From the NCBI GenBank assembly GCA_964468045.1, contig CAYXTO010000002.1, positions 186,001 through 250,000 on the forward strand: a DNA stretch of 64,000 nt, read 5' to 3'. A program made the translations under genes and the position numbers. Every line of letters begins with the position of its first letter. The stretch's first letter is position 1. The notes beneath the pieces are model-generated. The model was not told where the DNA came from. It made no database searches and was given only the letters and a program-made list of their open reading frames with translations. Positions 61,503 through 64,000 of this stretch are shown one piece after another. The DNA comes from JAWKXU01 sp964468045. Its GTDB lineage: Bacteria; Pseudomonadota; Alphaproteobacteria; Sphingomonadales; Sphingomonadaceae.

Positions 61503-62921
61503 ATGGCTACCGCTCTCGAATTGGACAGGAACGAAGTCGCTGACGAAATCGCCGCGCTGGTCGCGCGTTCGCGCGCCGCGCAGGAGCAGATCGCCAATTA
61601 CACGCAGGAACAGGTGGACGCGCTGATCCGCGCCATGGTGTGGGCCGTCTGCAAGCCGGGCATGAGCGAGGAAATCGCCAAGTTCACTGTCGAGGAAACC
61701 CAGCTCGGGAATTATGAGGGCAAGTTCCTCAAGATCGACCGCAAGACGCGCGCGACGCTGTATGACATCATAGACGACAAGTCGGTCGGCATCATCGAAG
61801 AGCTGCCGGAACGCAACATCGTCAAGATCGCGAAGCCGATGGGTGTGATCGGCGCGCTGTCGCCTTCGACGAATCCCGAAGCGACCCCGGTGATCAAGGC
61901 GATCTCGGCCGTGAAGGGCCGCAATTCGATCATCATCGCGCCACACCCGCGCGCCAAGCTGACCAACAAGAAGATCGTCGACCTGATGCGTGATGCCATC
62001 GTCAAGATGGGCGCCCCGGCCGACCTCGTGATTGGTATCGAGATCCCCTCGGTCGAGAAGACCAACGAGCTGATGCGCCAGGTCGACCGGGTGCTGGCCA
62101 CCGGCGGCGCGCCGATGGTGAAGGCTGCCTATTCCAGCGGCACCCCGGCCCTGGGCGTGGGCGTGGGCAATGCGGTGATCACGGTGGACGATACCGCCAA
62201 TCTGGATGAGGCGGCCGAGAAGATCCGCATTTCCAAGACGCTGGACAATGCGGCGTCCTGCTCATCCGACAACTCGGTCATCCTGCTGAATGCGATCTAT
62301 GACGAGATGCTGGAGAAGCTGAAGGCGCAGGGCGGCTATGTCGTCAATGCGGACGAGAAAGCCAAGCTGCAGGGCGCCATCTGGGAAGACGGCCATATCA
62401 ACGCCAAGATCGTGGCGCAGCCGGCCCAGTTCATCGCCGATTATGCGGGCTTCCAGGTTCCGGACGAAGTGAAGTTCTTCATCGTGCCCGAAACTGGCGC
62501 CGGCCCGGATTATCCGTTCTCCGGCGAGAAGATGACCGTCACCATGGCGCTGTACCGCGCCAGGGATATCGATGAGGCGATCGCGCTGACCAATGCGATC
62601 CAGTCCTATCAAGGGCAGGGCCACAGCTGCGGCATCTATTCCAATTCCGACGAGAACATCATGAAGCTGGCCTTTGGCACCAAGACCAGCCGCGTGATGG
62701 TCAACCAGCCGCAGGCGCCGTCCAACTCCGGCAATCTGTGGAACGGGATGCGCCAGACCTTCTCGCTGGGCTGCGGCTCATGGGGCGGCAACGGCACCAA
62801 CAACAATATCTCGTGGCGCGACCTCATCAACGAGACCTGGGTGTCGAAGCCGCTGGCCCAGCCCAAGGTCCTGCCGAGCGATGAGGAGCTGTTCGGCAAG
62901 GAGATCATGGAAAAGATCTGA
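61503..62921 (+). CDS. CoA-acylating aldehyde dehydrogenase (sulfoacetaldehyde dehydrogenase-like)
   Basis: An acylating aldehyde dehydrogenase of 472 residues that oxidises an aldehyde to its acyl-CoA with NAD+. The catalytic cysteine is in LDNAASCSSDNSVIL near 260; GVIGALSPSTNPEATPVIKA and ATGGAPMVKAAYSSGTPALG are the nucleotide-binding parts. The C-terminal SLGCGSWGGNGTNNNISW is typical of the SauS/EutE group, and overall it looks most like sulfoacetaldehyde dehydrogenase (acylating). No sulfonate genes are nearby, so another short aldehyde is possible. ATG 61503 follows GAGGAAGACGCT. Confidence 0.85.
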   Translation: MATALELDRNEVADEIAALVARSRAAQEQIANYTQEQVDALIRAMVWAVCKPGMSEEIAKFTVEETQLGNYEGKFLKIDRKTRATLYDIIDDKSVGIIEELPERNIVKIAKPMGVIGALSPSTNPEATPVIKAISAVKGRNSIIIAPHPRAKLTNKKIVDLMRDAIVKMGAPADLVIGIEIPSVEKTNELMRQVDRVLATGGAPMVKAAYSSGTPALGVGVGNAVITVDDTANLDEAAEKIRISKTLDNAASCSSDNSVILLNAIYDEMLEKLKAQGGYVVNADEKAKLQGAIWEDGHINAKIVAQPAQFIADYAGFQVPDEVKFFIVPETGAGPDYPFSGEKMTVTMALYRARDIDEAIALTNAIQSYQGQGHSCGIYSNSDENIMKLAFGTKTSRVMVNQPQAPSNSGNLWNGMRQTFSLGCGSWGGNGTNNNISWRDLINETWVSKPLAQPKVLPSDEELFGKEIMEKI

Positions 62922-62943
62922 TCTTCGTGAGTTCCTTCCATGG

Positions 62944-62968
62944 CGGCCCGCTTTTCCGGCGGGCCGTT
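62944..62968 (+). terminator. GC-rich hairpin after the aldehyde dehydrogenase
   Basis: CGGCCCGC at 62944-62951 pairs with GCGGGCCG at 62959-62966 across a TTTTCCG loop, followed only by TT. It is a plausible but weak intrinsic terminator. Confidence 0.5.
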
Positions 62969-62990
62969 CGCTCATGAAAGGAGTTGGCCC

Positions 62991-63476
62991 ATGACGCCCA
63001 TACGCTACGCCGCTTTCCTGCTTGTTCCTCTTGCCCTCGCCGCCTGCTCGTCAAAGCCGGCCGAGGAGGCGAGTGAAAAGGAAAAGGCCGAAAGCGAGAT
63101 CGCACCGCCGCCCTCGCCCGTGAGCGAGGCACCGGCTACGCCGGCCAGCCAGGATGATACCGGCGAGATTCCGGTTTCGATCCAGGGGCGTTGGGGTCTG
63201 GTTGCCGCGGATTGCACATCCACCCGCGGGGACGCCAAGGGGCTGCTGGTGATCGCGCCCGCCAAGCTTACTTTCTATGAATCCGTCGGTACGCTCGGGA
63301 CCGTCAAGGAACGCACCGACACCCGCGTCCGGGCCAGCTTCAGCTTCACCGGCGAAGGCATGGAATGGACGCGCGAAATGGTTCTCGAGGCGGGGAATGA
63401 CGGAAAGTCGCTGGTGCGCGAGGAGTTCGGGCATGATGCGATGCCCGGCCCGCTCAAATATGCGCGTTGCCCATAA
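62991..63476 (+). CDS. conserved-type lipoprotein of unknown function
   Basis: A 161-residue lipoprotein: signal MTPIRYAAFLLVPLALAAC with lipobox LAAC, then an acidic/proline linker (30-60) and a beta-rich domain beginning IPVSIQGRWGLVAADCTSTR and ending MPGPLKYARCP. The two domain cysteines may form a disulfide in the periplasm. ATG 62991 follows GAAAGGAGTTGGCCC. It is followed 11 bases later by another lipoprotein gene. Confidence 0.8.
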   Translation: MTPIRYAAFLLVPLALAACSSKPAEEASEKEKAESEIAPPPSPVSEAPATPASQDDTGEIPVSIQGRWGLVAADCTSTRGDAKGLLVIAPAKLTFYESVGTLGTVKERTDTRVRASFSFTGEGMEWTREMVLEAGNDGKSLVREEFGHDAMPGPLKYARCP

Positions 63477-63487
63477 GGAGGATGTTG

Positions 63488-63790
63488 ATGGCCAGGATCA
63501 TATCTGCAGTCTTGCTGTGTGCCCTGCCTCTGGCGGCCTGCGGCGCTGCGCCGGAAAAGGAAGTGCAGGCGGCTCCGCCGCCGCCTGCTGCCTGCGATGC
63601 CGCGCCTGCGCAAAGCCATATCGGTCATACCGCCACCGCCGAGTCCGGAGCGGTGCTGCTGCGGATCACGGGAGCGCGGCAATTGCGCTGGGCGCCGCCC
63701 GGCGGCGCTTTGACGATGGATTTCCGGGCGGATCGGCTCACGGTAGGCTATGACCGGAACATGGCGATAACGACCATCGCATGCGGCTGA
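63488..63790 (+). CDS. peptidase inhibitor I78 family lipoprotein
   Basis: A 100-residue lipoprotein with signal MARIISAVLLCALPLAACG (lipobox LAAC). The mature part matches the I78 pattern: CDAAPAQSHIGHTA, ARQLRWAPPGGALTMDFRAD, then RLTVGYDRN and a final IACG. It is expected to sit in the periplasm and inhibit serine proteases. The start at 63488 follows AGGAGGATGTTG. Confidence 0.82.
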   Translation: MARIISAVLLCALPLAACGAAPEKEVQAAPPPPAACDAAPAQSHIGHTATAESGAVLLRITGARQLRWAPPGGALTMDFRADRLTVGYDRNMAITTIACG

Positions 63791-63824
63791 CGCGGCTGCG
63801 TTCGAGGGGGCAAGAGAGGATAGA

Positions 63825-64000
63825 ATGACAGGACAGTTCCAGCTTACGGAAGACCAGCTTGCAATCCAGGAGATGGCGCGGCGGTTCACGGCGGACAACA
63901 TCACGCCGAATGCAGGTCGGTGGGATGAAGAGCATCATTTCCCGCGCGAAACCATCCTGCAGGCGGCCGAGCTCGGCTTCGGCGGGATCTATGTGAGCGA
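63825..64000 (+). CDS. acyl-CoA dehydrogenase (N-terminal part, runs off the window)
   Basis: The first 58 residues are visible: FQLTEDQLAIQEMARRFTAD, then NITPNAGRWDEEHHFPRET and AAELGFGGIYVS. This is the N-terminal helical domain of acyl-CoA dehydrogenases, closest in style to isobutyryl-CoA dehydrogenase. The start follows AGAGAGGATAGA. The gene is cut by the window edge. Confidence 0.85.
   Translation, partial: MTGQFQLTEDQLAIQEMARRFTADNITPNAGRWDEEHHFPRETILQAAELGFGGIYVS

Noticed and set aside
61187..61543. A 118-residue plus-strand frame in the LysR/dehydrogenase intergenic region
   Set aside because: No ribosome-binding site, overlaps the real start at 61503 in another frame, and low-complexity Arg/Gly-rich translation.

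Overview
The window is 64 kb of GC-rich DNA (roughly 62-64% GC by eye). Gene content and protein style point to a sphingomonad alphaproteobacterium (Novosphingobium/Sphingobium/Sphingomonas group): aromatic catabolism beside a large exopolysaccharide (EPS) locus, a SleB-type cell wall hydrolase, an I78 inhibitor lipoprotein and a Ku/LigD pair. The genus is an inference, not read from a marker gene. There are no rRNA, tRNA, CRISPR or insertion-sequence features that I can support. A run of 10 N at 47175-47184 marks a scaffold join whose two flanks look like the same sequence written twice.

1-10.1 kb is a catabolic island: two class A flavin hydroxylases, an SDR, an extradiol-type VOC dioxygenase, a fumarylacetoacetate-hydrolase-fold enzyme, two NTF2/SnoaL-fold proteins, a Rieske oxygenase alpha subunit and a TetR repressor. 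Four intergenic inverted repeats of the form TTGACCA-N2-TGGTCAA sit at promoter positions and probably bind the TetR. The order hydroxylation, ring cleavage, hydrolysis fits aromatic-ring degradation; the substrate cannot be read from the sequence.

10.1-19.3 kb is mostly metabolic: an Lrp/AsnC regulator divergent from an E1-type 2-oxoacid dehydrogenase, a sulfite-oxidase-fold protein, a malonyl-CoA-synthetase-like ligase, PutA and two small proteins.

19.4-50.8 kb is an EPS locus: ManC, acyltransferase, several glycosyltransferases, two pyruvyl transferases, flippase (Wzx), polymerase (Wzy), tyrosine autokinase (Wzc), outer-membrane barrel, phosphohexomutase, initiating sugar-phosphate transferase, Wza and ManA, ending with a Crp/Fnr regulator. 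Embedded in it at 37.4-45.4 kb is a lasso-peptide cluster: membrane endonuclease/exonuclease/phosphatase protein, nucleotidyltransferase, precursor A, split B1 and B2, cyclase C, HPr-kinase-like K and ABC exporter D. It has the modifying-kinase architecture known from Bacillales (paeninodin, pseudomycoidin), with no isopeptidase or TonB receptor visible. A short palindrome, TGCRNYGCA, occurs 11 times at EPS and lasso promoters, often in pairs 18-22 bp apart, and suggests one regulon covering both.

50.9-54.6 kb is a tightly coupled four-gene operon of unknown role: two paralogous CrtC/AttH-like proteins, an APH-fold kinase and a small helical protein. 54.9-56.8 kb holds a second manC-manA pair, followed by ligD-ku. 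60.2-64 kb holds a LysR regulator divergent from an acylating aldehyde dehydrogenase (SauS-like), two lipoproteins and the start of an acyl-CoA dehydrogenase.
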